A stretch of DNA of 64,000 nucleotides from Lachnospiraceae bacterium (GCA_910574865.1 CAJTDN010000009.1:124001-188000), one strand, 5' to 3'. Shown: positions 7,451 to 15,581, counted from the first letter of the stretch. Notes: generated from the sequence alone by a model not told the origin. A program made the numbers and translations.

Positions 7451-7579
7451 TTTTTTGATGTCATAGGAAACTTCGTTTCCTATGACGCAAAACCCTCCGG
7501 GGGATGCGCCGGGGCGCGAAGAGGAATGCGTCGCTGAAGCGACCGCGCTTGGCGCGAGAGTTTCGCAAGCGAAGCTCTT
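7451..7579 (+). repeat. Structured dispersed repeat, copy A
   Basis: This ~130-bp segment is about 85-90% identical to 15151-15283 outside the ICE. It begins after a T-run and comprises a chain of hairpins: TCATAGGAAAC/GTTTCCTATGA (perfect here, decayed in the other copy), GCGCCGGGGCGC, GCGTCGCT...AGCGACCGC, GCGCTTGGCGC and TTTCGCAAGCGAA. It overlaps an open frame leading into the next gene, but that gene's ribosome site lies downstream of the repeat. It looks like a small family-specific intergenic repeat. Confidence 0.75.
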
Positions 7580-7616
7580 ATTATGCGAAAAAACATGCGA
7601 AAGGAGGATGAGGCGC

Positions 7617-8477
7617 ATGGGAGAGGCGAGCCAGACGGAGCGGGTGCGGCAGCACCAGCTCGCGGTGGCGAGGAGCATGGGAGTCCCGCCGGCAGTGCTC
7701 GAGGTGCTCGGGAAGGCGGAGGACTGGAAACTAAGGGAATGGCTTTACATCTGCGCGCTGGACGGGTTTCCCGCCGAACGGCTGGGGGAATACGCGAAGG
7801 GCGGGACGGACGTGGCCACCCTCTGCCGGATTCGGGAGGAATTCTGGCGGGAGAGGTGCGCGCGGACGGACGACTTGCGCAAGGACGTGGAGTCCCTCGG
7901 GCGGGAAGTACGGCAGGCGAGCTTGGAAAGCAAGGCGGCCAGGGAGGCCGTCGAGGCCGGGGTCGGGGAAGCCATGAAGAGGAAGGAACGGGAGCACGCC
8001 GAGGCACTCCGGGCGAAGGAATCCGCCATCCTGGTTTTGAAATCCAGGGTCGGGGAGCTGGAAGGGGAACTCGGGCGGCTGAAAGGGGAAAAGCCGGAGC
8101 CGGACGTGACCGTGAAGGAAGGAGAACAAGAGGTGCGAAAGGAACCGGCGGGACAAGGAAAAACAGAGAGCCAGACGGGACAAGCCGACCGCCCGGCGAA
8201 AAAAGCGCGAGAGGAACCAGACGGGCAAGGGACACCGGCCACATGGTTCCCACGGGCGGTGGCGGCCCGTTTCCAGGTCAGGCGGCGGGAACGCGAGGCG
8301 AAACGGTTCATCGACAGGTTCGTCGCGGGCGGGGACCTGACGGCGGAACAGCTGGACTACCTGCTGGAATGCCTGGAGGAGGGCGTGAGCGTGCGGGAAA
8401 TGGAACGCTTCGCCGCCCCGGGCGTGCCGGTGGGCGTGATGCGCCGCTTGAATGGATTGCAAAGGAAAGGAGGATGA
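7617..8477 (+). CDS. Coiled-coil ICE protein with a C-terminal module shared with VirD4
   Basis: The 286-residue protein starts at the ATG 9 bases after AAAGGAGG (MGEASQTERVRQHQ). Residues ~85-165 are charged helices likely to form a coiled coil (RKDVESLGREVRQASLESKA, LKSRVGELEGELGRLKGE). Next comes a Lys/Glu/Pro-rich linker. The C-terminal ~55 residues contain LTAEQLDYLLECLEEG and MERFAAPGVPVGVMRRL, a helical module that resembles the extreme C-terminus of the VirD4 protein in this element. I do not recognise the family. Its stop is immediately before the next gene's ribosome site, so they are cotranscribed. Confidence 0.7.
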   Translation: MGEASQTERVRQHQLAVARSMGVPPAVLEVLGKAEDWKLREWLYICALDGFPAERLGEYAKGGTDVATLCRIREEFWRERCARTDDLRKDVESLGREVRQASLESKAAREAVEAGVGEAMKRKEREHAEALRAKESAILVLKSRVGELEGELGRLKGEKPEPDVTVKEGEQEVRKEPAGQGKTESQTGQADRPAKKAREEPDGQGTPATWFPRAVAARFQVRRREREAKRFIDRFVAGGDLTAEQLDYLLECLEEGVSVREMERFAAPGVPVGVMRRLNGLQRKGG

Positions 8478-8484
8478 CGGGCAA

Positions 8485-9036
8485 ATGCGGGACGTGGAAG
8501 TGGAAATGAGGATGAACGAGAAGGAGGGGGACGTGGTGGCGTACGGGACGGTGACGGTGGACGCGTGCATCCGATTCCCGTTGCGAATCAGGAAATACGT
8601 CGACAAGGAGGACGGAAAGGAGAAGTCCTTCGTGAGCTTCCCAAGACGGAAGACGGGGGACGGCTGGGAGGACGCGGTGCGTCCGGAGCCAGAACGGAGG
8701 GAACAAATCATCAACGCCGCGTGGGAGGCCGTGAAACGGGATTTCTCGAAGGACTTGAACCTTCCGGAAGTCGAGGAGGTGGACGTGACCCCGCTACCCG
8801 ACCCTTACGCGGGGGAGGCCAGGGCGAGGATCGTCGGCGTGGCCACGGTGAGCGTGTGCGGATTGACCATAAGGGGAATCACGGTGAAGGAGGGCGAGCA
8901 CGGGCTGTTTGTCAACATGCCGCAATATAGGACGGAGGACGGGAAGTACAAGGACCTCGTGTACGGCACGTCCCGCCGGATGCAGCAAAAAATCGCCCGG
9001 GCGGTGTTGGAGGCCTATGGGGGCGTGATGGAATAG
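8485..9036 (+). CDS. Tandem SpoVG-like protein
   Basis: The 183-residue protein contains two copies of a SpoVG-type fold, normally a single ~85-residue domain. The C-terminal copy is clear: RIVGVATVSVCGLTIRGITV, then EGEHGLFVNMPQYRTEDGKY and a terminal helix QQKIARAVLEAY, matching the LFVxMP and RTxDGxxxD pattern of SpoVG. The N-terminal copy is diverged (VAYGTVTVDACIRFPLRIRK, KSFVSFPRRKTGDGW, then a helix). SpoVG proteins bind nucleic acid and regulate gene expression in Firmicutes. A role in element regulation is inference. Start chosen at 8485 after AAAGGAGG. Confidence 0.8.
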   Translation: MRDVEVEMRMNEKEGDVVAYGTVTVDACIRFPLRIRKYVDKEDGKEKSFVSFPRRKTGDGWEDAVRPEPERREQIINAAWEAVKRDFSKDLNLPEVEEVDVTPLPDPYAGEARARIVGVATVSVCGLTIRGITVKEGEHGLFVNMPQYRTEDGKYKDLVYGTSRRMQQKIARAVLEAYGGVME

Positions 9037-9047
9037 GAGGAAACAAA

Positions 9048-9146
9048 ATGGAAGAAAAAATGGTGATATTTGTTGACGAGGAGACGTTGACGGAACAAGA
9101 AAGGACGGTGGACGAGGAAGATGACGGACAAGGCGAAGGAATATAG
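9048..9146 (+). CDS. Small acidic protein (32 aa), possible
   Basis: An ATG 6 bases after AGGAGG (9037-9042) opens a frame encoding MEEKMVIFVDEETLTEQER followed by an acidic tail. It overlaps the next gene by 26 bases in another frame. The strong ribosome site, and the lack of one for the following gene, suggest it is translated and coupled to ArdC. Function is unknown. Confidence 0.45.
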   Translation: MEEKMVIFVDEETLTEQERTVDEEDDGQGEGI

Positions 9147-10740
9147 GGGGAAGCTGGCCGACGAGTTTTTGCACGTCCTGGAGGAACGGCCGTTGGAATG
9201 GAAGAAGTCGTGGATGGGCGGCGGGTTCCTGCCGTCAAACGCGAGAACCGGGAAAAGGTACCGGGGAATCAACCGGTTCCGTTTGGCGTTGGCAGCCGAC
9301 GCCAGGGGCTATGACGACCCGCGATGGGCGACGTTCAACCAGATAAAGGAACGGGGGTGGAAACTTCACGACGCGAAGGGGCAGGGAGTGGGCGTGGAGT
9401 ACTGGCTGCCTTATGACAAGGAGGAGAAGCGCACGATCAGTTGGGACGAATTCCGGATGGCGGGCGAACCGTTCGGGAATCGCTACGTGCTCCGGGTACG
9501 CTACAGCACGGTATTCAACGCAAAGTTGATTGACGGGATTCCAAAGCTGCCGGAGCCGGAAGTGCACGACGTCGAGCCGGACGAATTGGTGGATCGGCTT
9601 TCGGAAAACATGGGGGTGGAAATTGAAAACGACGGCGGCGACCGCGCGTTTTACCGATTGTCCGAGGACAAGATACACCTGCCGCTTCCGGAAACGTTCC
9701 TTTCCGATTACGCGTACGCGTCAACGGCGTTGCACGAGCTGGCGCATTCGACCGGGGCGCCCCACCGCCTGAACCGGGACATGGGCGGGACGTTCGGGAC
9801 GCCGGAATACGCGTACGAGGAGCTGGTCGCGGAAATCAGTTCTTGTTTCATGTCCGTGAACCTGAACGCGGAACAAGACGAGCGGCATGTGGAAAACCAC
9901 AAGGCCTACGTGCAAAGCTGGATCCAAGTGATACGTGACGACCCGGAGGCGTTGGCGCGGGCAATCCGCCAGGCGGAGCAGACGGCAAGCTACATGGAGT
10001 ACAAGGCCGAGCTGATACCGAAGGAGGAATACGAGAAGGTCTGTCGGTCCACGACGGAGGTCGCGACCTCCGCCGTGGAGGAGGCAAGGCAAAAGGAGGA
10101 CGCGGTGGAGGCCGTTGACGAGGCGGCGACGGCCATTCCGGACGGGGGAGCTCCCGCCGGGGAGGCGGAGGCCGGGAATCTGGAAAAGACGAGGGAGGCC
10201 ATTCGGGAAATCCGGAAAGAGGTTGACGGAATCCGCAATGACACGAGGTACCTCAACACATTCATGGACGGGCACGGCATCCCGCATGACGTGCCAGAGG
10301 GGAAGGAGGCCTGGAACGTCGCCTTGAAGTGGAACGCCGTGCACGACATGGACGATGACGACGGGCATCCGACGGAATGGGCGGCAAAACTGCCCGACGG
10401 GGGATTCTTGTGGATTGACAAGGAGGGCGACACCAGGTACGCCTTGTACGACGTGCCGAACGGGGACGTGGAACCGGTTTCCATCGCCGTGACGCTCGAT
10501 GAGGCGCAGGAAAACGGCGAGGAGTATGCCGAAAGGATGCTTGAGTTGGAAAGGGAAGGGCACGACAAGGAGGTCGGGACAAGGGAAAACGAGGCCACGG
10601 CCGACGAACACGGGAACGACCCGTTCCACGCCATGGAGGACGCGTTCGGATTCGACGGCACGCGGCAAGAACTGGTCAAGGAAAGTTCGGCCAGAAATGA
10701 CAAGGCGAACAAGGAAACGAATTGGGCGCCGAGAAGGTAG
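9121..10740 (+). CDS. ArdC-type antirestriction protein with zincin-like protease domain
   Basis: The 539-residue protein has an N-terminal ArdC single-stranded-DNA-binding domain (WKKSWMGGGFLPSNARTGKRYRG-region; ATFNQIKERGW). A zincin-like metallopeptidase domain follows, with HELAH at residues 205-209 and the downstream glutamates in YEELVAEISS as the third zinc ligand candidate. The C-terminal ~200 residues contain a coiled segment and a small domain (EWAAKLPDGGFLWIDKEGD) of unknown function. ArdC proteins protect incoming single-stranded DNA during conjugation, which suits this element. The start has a poor ribosome site and lies inside the small preceding frame, suggesting coupling. Confidence 0.88.
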   Translation: MTDKAKEYRGKLADEFLHVLEERPLEWKKSWMGGGFLPSNARTGKRYRGINRFRLALAADARGYDDPRWATFNQIKERGWKLHDAKGQGVGVEYWLPYDKEEKRTISWDEFRMAGEPFGNRYVLRVRYSTVFNAKLIDGIPKLPEPEVHDVEPDELVDRLSENMGVEIENDGGDRAFYRLSEDKIHLPLPETFLSDYAYASTALHELAHSTGAPHRLNRDMGGTFGTPEYAYEELVAEISSCFMSVNLNAEQDERHVENHKAYVQSWIQVIRDDPEALARAIRQAEQTASYMEYKAELIPKEEYEKVCRSTTEVATSAVEEARQKEDAVEAVDEAATAIPDGGAPAGEAEAGNLEKTREAIREIRKEVDGIRNDTRYLNTFMDGHGIPHDVPEGKEAWNVALKWNAVHDMDDDDGHPTEWAAKLPDGGFLWIDKEGDTRYALYDVPNGDVEPVSIAVTLDEAQENGEEYAERMLELEREGHDKEVGTRENEATADEHGNDPFHAMEDAFGFDGTRQELVKESSARNDKANKETNWAPRR

Positions 10741-10755
10741 GAGGAGGACGATACG

Positions 10756-12141
10756 ATGGCAATGGACAACAATAACAGCAGGGAAATGTCAAGCACCATG
10801 ATAGCCGTTTCCAAGGCGGCGATGTGGATGGATCCGTTTTTCAAGCTCACGGCGACCGGGGCGGCCTTGATGATTACGGCCCTGGCACGGATGGTAAAGG
10901 AGCGCAAGATCAAGAAGGGGGATTTTAAGAGCGTCACGGAGTTTTTAAGGGCTGCCGACGGGAGATATTCCATCACGAACGTCCCCGTCATCCCGGCGGG
11001 GGAAAATGCCGTCATGGACGTTAGCGGGCATGGCGGCATCGTCACGGATGTCGACATCAAGAAGGAACTGGACAGGATGGGAATCAAGTATGTCGTCCTG
11101 CCGGATTTGGACAAGGCGGACGGGTTTCTTCAGATAGCGGTGTATGATGGGGACAAGGAAGTGTTTGACGCGTGGATGGAGCGGTACCTGGTGGAACGCA
11201 TGAGCGGAGGGGAGAAGACGTTTCAAGACCTCCAGAACCTGACGAACGGGAGGACGAGCATCATCAGCATTCCGGCGGAAGGCAGGGAGGAAATGATTGC
11301 CGAGGACTTTCGAACGCTTGGAATTAATTATTCGTTCCTGCCGGATCTAAACGTCGGGGACGGCGAAATACAGGTGGTGGTCGCCAACGCGGACGTGCAG
11401 AAGGTCGAGCATTGGTTTCAATTGTACAAGGGCGATCGGATGGCAAGCGGCGAGGAAGTGGAAGACATGCGCACGGTCAGCATGGAGCAGTATACAAAGA
11501 CCGGGGAGATGACGGAGGAACAGTACGTCGACACGATGGACGAGGAATTGTCCAAGGCGAATGAGAAATACGAGGGACGTACGCCCGGCGCGGTGGAAAA
11601 CCGGGTGAGGGAGTCCGAGAAAAGGGTACGCTCCATGGACGATGCCACCTATGAAAAATTTCACGCGAACCCGGACTATGTTGAAATCTCCATCAACCAT
11701 GAAACATTGGTGGAAAAGTCCCATTATGGACAGACGGAGCGGGCGAGGGAGGCGGGACTTTTTACGAGCCGCGTTCCCTCGACCTGGGGGAAGGAGGAAC
11801 TGACCCTCGTGGTACCGCAGGAGCAGGTGTTCCTTGCGGACGGTGGGCAAACTTACGTGGCATTCTTGAAAAAGGACGAAAACGCGCTGGTGATGGGAAA
11901 CGGGGGAAGGCCGGTTCCAATTGGCGAGCGTATGACGGGACAGGAAATCCATGACGCGTATTATAACGAAGTCACGCGCAATTATGGAAGGCAGGAGAAA
12001 AGGCAGTATACGTTGGCCAGAAATCAGGAAAATAGGACGGCGGATAGGGCGGGGGAAACTCGAAACCCGAATGGGCCGAAAACGCCGGAAGCTACAAAAT
12101 CGGCGGCAAGGCCGATAAAGCCGCCAACCCTTGCAAAGTGA
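10756..12141 (+). CDS. PcfB-like (DUF3801-type) accessory protein of the coupling protein
   Basis: The 461-residue protein starts after GGAGGAGG. It has two similar alpha/beta units. The first is near residues 90-150 (VDIKKELDRMGIKYVVLPDL ... FLQIAVYDGDKEVFDAWMERY). The second is near 170-235 (FRTLGINYSFLPDLNVGDG ... IQVVVANADVQKVEHWF). This resembles the DUF3801/PcfB pattern, in which a peptide that senses kYxV.kD is followed by a short beta strand and helix. In pCF10 PcfB sits directly upstream of the coupling protein PcfC and helps dock the substrate, and the gene order here is the same. The C-terminal third is unassigned. Confidence 0.65.
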   Translation: MAMDNNNSREMSSTMIAVSKAAMWMDPFFKLTATGAALMITALARMVKERKIKKGDFKSVTEFLRAADGRYSITNVPVIPAGENAVMDVSGHGGIVTDVDIKKELDRMGIKYVVLPDLDKADGFLQIAVYDGDKEVFDAWMERYLVERMSGGEKTFQDLQNLTNGRTSIISIPAEGREEMIAEDFRTLGINYSFLPDLNVGDGEIQVVVANADVQKVEHWFQLYKGDRMASGEEVEDMRTVSMEQYTKTGEMTEEQYVDTMDEELSKANEKYEGRTPGAVENRVRESEKRVRSMDDATYEKFHANPDYVEISINHETLVEKSHYGQTERAREAGLFTSRVPSTWGKEELTLVVPQEQVFLADGGQTYVAFLKKDENALVMGNGGRPVPIGERMTGQEIHDAYYNEVTRNYGRQEKRQYTLARNQENRTADRAGETRNPNGPKTPEATKSAARPIKPPTLAK

Positions 12142-12154
12142 AGGGGGTGACGTC

Positions 12155-14482
12155 ATGGTAGACCGTAGGAGGACGCCCTGGGGGGCGTTCTTTCTCCTGC
12201 TGGCCGTCTTGTGCGTGGCGGCGTACTTTATTGGCGGGCTGTTCGCATTGCCGGACGCGTCCCTGGCCAACTACCAGGAGGGACTTGCGTACGTCCTGCA
12301 ACACCCGTTCCAAAACTGGTGGAACGACAAGACCTTGGGATTCTTGGGCGTGGCGTTCATCGCGTGGGTAATGCTGGTGGCATGGTACACGGATTATTAC
12401 CGAAACAACCATTTCGGAATTGAGAACGGGTCGGAGCAATGGGGGGACGTGAAAAAACTAAGCAAGACGCTGCGGGACAAGGACGAGGACAAGAACACGC
12501 AGTTGAGCCAGAACATCGCCGTCGCCAACGACCTGCTGTCCAACCGGAACATCCTGATCATCGGCGGCTCGGGAAGCTACAAGACGACCTCCGTGGTCAC
12601 CCCGAACGTCCTGGCGGCCACGGGTACCAACATCATACTGGACATCAAGGGCGACCTGCTTAGAAAGCATGGGAAGTACCTGGTCGCCCATGGAATCACG
12701 GTCAAGTCGTTAAACCTCATCAACTTCGAGGAATCCGACCGGTACAACCCGTTCAGGTACATCGAGAAGGAGACGGACGTCATCAAGCTGATCACGAACC
12801 TGCAGGCCTCGGTGCGGCCGCCGGACGCGATGAAGGGCGACCCGTTCTGGGACGACGGGGTGGCACTCTACCTCGGCTCGATGTTTTACCATGAATGGCT
12901 ACAAGCGAAGGAGCAGCACCGGGACGGGACGATGAACAACATCCTGAAGCTGGTCAACATGGAAAGCCAGCTGTCGGATGACGGGGAGACCACGCAGCTG
13001 CAGGTGGAGATGGATCGGCTGGCGAGGATAAAGGGAGACGAGTACCCGCCGGTGCGCGAATATCGTAAGTTGAAGGAAGGGGCGACGGAGACGGTGCGGA
13101 GCATCATCATCATGGTGAACGCCATGCTGCGCTTGTGCGAGGTATCCAGCGTGAAACGTATTTTTTCGGATGATGATATCGACATCAAGAGCCTCGGCCT
13201 GGGAGTCGATGGGAACCCGAGGAAAAAGACGGCCTTGTTCCTTGTGATGCCGGACAACGACACCTCGTTCAACTTCCTGATAAGCATGTTTTACACGCAG
13301 CTGTTCGACGTGCTGCTGCGTACGGCGGACCATGAGTGCCACGGGGAATTGCCAATCCACGTGCGGGCGTGGATGGACGAGTTTTACAACGGGCCGAAGC
13401 CGAACAACCCGGAAGTGCTGATGGGCACGATTCGGAGCCGGAACATGTCGATGGTGCCGGTGCTGCAGTCCATCTCGCAGCTCAAGGCGTTGATGCCGCA
13501 GGACAAGTGGGAAATCTTCATGGACAACTGCGCCACCACGGTGTACCTCGGTTCCGGCCCGATGTCGACCGACACCCACGAGTACGTGTCCAAGGCACTG
13601 GGGGAAATGACGATAGACACGAGGAACGACAACGTGACGCGCGGGAACAACGGCAACACGACGCTGCAGAACCAGCGGGCGGGGAGGGCCTTGATGACCC
13701 CCGGCGAGGTGAAACGGATGCCACGGAACCACTGCATCATCTTCCTGGAGGGGCAGTACCCGATTTATGACCGCAAGGCCATCCCGTTTGGCACGAAACG
13801 GTGGCTGGAATCGGCCAGGCTGGCATTACCGAACGGCTATAGGAACCCCGTCCGGGTGGTGTACAATGAAAGGACGATGACGTACCGCACCATCCGATCG
13901 GAGTCCTCCATCCAGTTCCTGACCAAGGACGACGTGCGTTTTTACAGGCAGGCGCAGCAGACCGACCCGTCCATCAAGGTGTTCGAGCTGGACGAGGAGG
14001 AATTCTTATATTTGAACTGGCGGCAGCAACCACCGGTGTCGGAAGAGGAAGTCTCGGAAATCCTGCGCCAGGCAGAACTGGAGCGGGAAAACGGGCCGGG
14101 GGCGGGAAACATGGAGCTGCCGGAGGATGTCGTGGCCGCAAGGGCAGTCCGGCCAGAAAACCCGTCCGGTCGCCGGTCGGGTCGGGGCGGAAACGGCGGC
14201 AGGGAATCTGGAAGAAATGGTGATTGGGGAGCCGGCGAGGGCGTGCATCCGGATTCGGGGGAACGTACAGGGCTTGATATGTCCGGGGACATTTTCGATT
14301 GCATCCGCCGCCACGTGGCGCGGTTGAGCGCGGAGCAGATGGAAGAGGTTCTCCTGGGACTGGAAGAGGGATTGAGTGAAAAGGAAGTGAAGTCCTACTT
14401 CGGCCTTCCGGTCGAGAGCATGCGGCAGTACCGGCGGATATATAAAATAAAGAAGGAAAGGAAGGGGGCGAGGGAGTCATGA
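12155..14482 (+). CDS. virD4: VirD4/TraG-type type IV coupling protein
   Basis: The 775-residue ATPase links the relaxosome to the secretion channel. Start at MVDRRRTPWG follows AAGGGGGTGACG. Two N-terminal membrane helices (FFLLLAVLCVAAYFIGGLF and LGFLGVAFIAWVMLVAW) precede the VirD4 domain, with Walker A GGSGSYKT at ~residues 135-142 and NIILDIKGDLL just after. The Walker B region is KKTALFLVMPDND, and WMDEFYNGP and SISQLKALMP follow. The last ~65 residues form a helical module (LSAEQMEEVLLGLEEG) shared with the coiled-coil protein at 7617-8477. It is the last complete ICE gene before the attachment site. Confidence 0.95.
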   Translation: MVDRRRTPWGAFFLLLAVLCVAAYFIGGLFALPDASLANYQEGLAYVLQHPFQNWWNDKTLGFLGVAFIAWVMLVAWYTDYYRNNHFGIENGSEQWGDVKKLSKTLRDKDEDKNTQLSQNIAVANDLLSNRNILIIGGSGSYKTTSVVTPNVLAATGTNIILDIKGDLLRKHGKYLVAHGITVKSLNLINFEESDRYNPFRYIEKETDVIKLITNLQASVRPPDAMKGDPFWDDGVALYLGSMFYHEWLQAKEQHRDGTMNNILKLVNMESQLSDDGETTQLQVEMDRLARIKGDEYPPVREYRKLKEGATETVRSIIIMVNAMLRLCEVSSVKRIFSDDDIDIKSLGLGVDGNPRKKTALFLVMPDNDTSFNFLISMFYTQLFDVLLRTADHECHGELPIHVRAWMDEFYNGPKPNNPEVLMGTIRSRNMSMVPVLQSISQLKALMPQDKWEIFMDNCATTVYLGSGPMSTDTHEYVSKALGEMTIDTRNDNVTRGNNGNTTLQNQRAGRALMTPGEVKRMPRNHCIIFLEGQYPIYDRKAIPFGTKRWLESARLALPNGYRNPVRVVYNERTMTYRTIRSESSIQFLTKDDVRFYRQAQQTDPSIKVFELDEEEFLYLNWRQQPPVSEEEVSEILRQAELERENGPGAGNMELPEDVVAARAVRPENPSGRRSGRGGNGGRESGRNGDWGAGEGVHPDSGERTGLDMSGDIFDCIRRHVARLSAEQMEEVLLGLEEGLSEKEVKSYFGLPVESMRQYRRIYKIKKERKGARES

Positions 14483-14508
14483 AAAGGGCGGGGGGCTGGT
14501 TAAGCTAA
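14479..14508 (+). pseudogene. Nine-codon remnant of a gene coupled to virD4
   Basis: An ATG overlapping the VirD4 stop (ATGA) opens MKRAGGWLS and then stops at TAA. The coupled start and Lys/Arg plus hydrophobic opening suggest the beginning of a membrane protein gene. In related elements small membrane proteins and VirB6 follow VirD4. This would be truncation near the element end. It could equally be a meaningless overlap. Confidence 0.3.
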
Positions 14509-14749
14509 GCGTCAAAAAACCTGCCACTTGGTTCAAACGGATGCGCGTGGCCGCATAAGGAAGCATGTTGCTTCGCGGCTGCGGCCGACGCGATAAGGCT
14601 TGCGTCCGAAGTGAAGAGGTTTGAATAGGTACATACGCAAAGGGATGTTTTCAAAAATGAAAGCGTCCCTTTACGCATGTTATAGCAAATAAATAGCGGG
14701 GTGATTGTCAAATGCCTTAAAATAGAGGCGTTAGGCACATTTTAAAAGG
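14509..14749. other. Right terminal non-coding segment of the ICE
   Basis: About 240 bp carry no convincing gene. A minus-strand frame at 14505-14738 has no ribosome site and a low-complexity product. GCAAAGGGA/TCCCTTT arms at about 14638-14676 form a hairpin near the end. This is where integrase arm sites would be expected. Confidence 0.4.
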
Positions 14750-14794
14750 TGACTTTTAATCAAGTTGTCCGGGGTTCGAATCCCCGCACGCTCA
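14750..14794 (+). other. Displaced 3' end of tRNA-Lys(UUU): ICE attachment site
   Basis: The 45 bases read as the 3' part of a tRNA. They include an anticodon loop CTTTTAA (anticodon UUU), the 3' side of the anticodon stem TCAAG, a five-base variable loop, a T-arm CGGGG-TTCGAAT-CCCCG (14770-14786), an acceptor strand CACGCTC and discriminator A. No D-arm or 5' acceptor strand lies upstream. A tRNA-type terminator follows at once. This is the expected product of site-specific integration into a tRNA gene, with the intact gene at the other (left) end of the element. Confidence 0.8.
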
Positions 14795-14800
14795 TGAAGG

Positions 14801-14846
14801 AAAAAGAGCCGTAATCCTTGGAAAGAGAGGGTTGCGGCTCTTTTTT
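14801..14846 (+). terminator. Terminator after the tRNA-Lys fragment
   Basis: AAAAAGAGCCG (14801-14811) pairs with CGGCTCTTTTTT (14835-14846). It was probably the terminator of the original tRNA-Lys gene. Confidence 0.85.
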
Positions 14847-15026
14847 ACTTTATTTATAGGGTTACTTTCCCCAACCAGTGAAAAGTAACTTTGATAGGAA
14901 TTTCATTTTCGGAAAATTCGCGATAATGGTTGACAAGGAACGTGGTCATTTGGTACAATATGGTCGTTTGGTCGGTATCTTCTGGCCAGACTTCCCCGGA
15001 CTTCATGGGGATACATGGTTTGCCTT

Positions 15027-15106
15027 GCGGATATGGCGGAATTGGCAGACGCGCCAGATTTAGGATCTGGTGGGCGACCGTGCAGGTTCGAGTCCTGTTA
15101 TCCGCA
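15027..15106 (+). tRNA. tRNA-Leu (anticodon UAG)
   Basis: The acceptor strands GCGGATA (15027-15033) and TATCCGC (15099-15105) pair perfectly, with discriminator A at 15106. The D-arm region GGCGGAATTGGCAGACGC is typical of tRNA-Leu. The anticodon loop TTTAGGA between CAGA and TCTG gives anticodon UAG. A long variable arm (TGGGCGACCGT) confirms a class II tRNA, and the T-arm reads GCAGG-TTCGAGT-CCTGT. CCA is not encoded. Confidence 0.96.
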
Positions 15107-15129
15107 TTGGATGAAAAACACCAAGTGAG

Positions 15130-15158
15130 AAAGGTTATCCCCCGGGATGGCCTTTTTT
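15130..15158 (+). terminator. Terminator of tRNA-Leu
   Basis: AAAGG..ATCCC pairs with GGGAT..CCTTT and runs into a T7 tract, 24 bases after the tRNA. Confidence 0.75.
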
Positions 15159-15283
15159 TCATGTCATAGGAAACTTCGTTCCCATAGACAGGCAAACCCT
15201 CAGGGGGATGCGCCGGGGCGCGAAGCGAGATGCGTCGCTAAAGTGACCGCGCTTGGCGCGAGAGTTTCGCAAGCGAAACGCTT
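15151..15283 (+). repeat. Structured dispersed repeat, copy B
   Basis: This is the second copy of the element at 7451-7579, again beginning at a terminator T-run. The hairpins GCGCCGGGGCGC, GCGTCGCT..GCG, GCGCTTGGCGC and TTTCGCAAGCGAAA are kept, while the first hairpin is imperfect. It lies in the host chromosome, whereas copy A is inside the ICE. Confidence 0.75.
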
Positions 15284-15402
15284 TCTTCTTTTGTGATGAC
15301 AATGTATGTTTTTTGAAACAAATATTTGCAAATGATTACGAAGCAGGATTCGATTTGCCGATGTGAGATTATATTTTATACGGGAATTCCGGCTCCAAAA
15401 AC

Positions 15403-15423
15403 TGGTCGGATTTCTGGTAGTGG
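15403..15423 (+). promoter_or_regulatory. 21-bp motif shared with the sugar ABC operon (copy 1)
   Basis: The segment beginning TGGTCGGATTT and ending GGTAGTGG is 20/21 identical to 19322-19342. It lies 179 bp upstream of the MFS start codon. A shared operator is inferred. The rest of the 15284-15557 gap is AT-rich with a possible -10 (TATAAT near 15469). Confidence 0.45.
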
Positions 15424-15581
15424 AAATCGTTTTTATGGGATGAAAAAAAGTAAAAAGAATTTATCATATAATATATAGTGTGTCCGCGCAAGGAAATTTT
15501 GCGTGCCGGGAGGGGGAATGCTCCACCGGGTGATGGCACGGCACATTTGGCAGGATTATGGATTTTAGGGGGAGTGAGAGC

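Noticed and set aside
7482-7616. Extension of the coiled-coil ICE gene into the structured repeat
   Set aside because: The extra residues derive entirely from the dispersed repeat. AAAGGAGG supports the start at 7617.
14505-14738. Minus-strand 77-codon frame next to the ICE end
   Set aside because: It has no ribosome site and an Ala/Ser/His-rich product, and lies in the terminal non-coding segment of the element.
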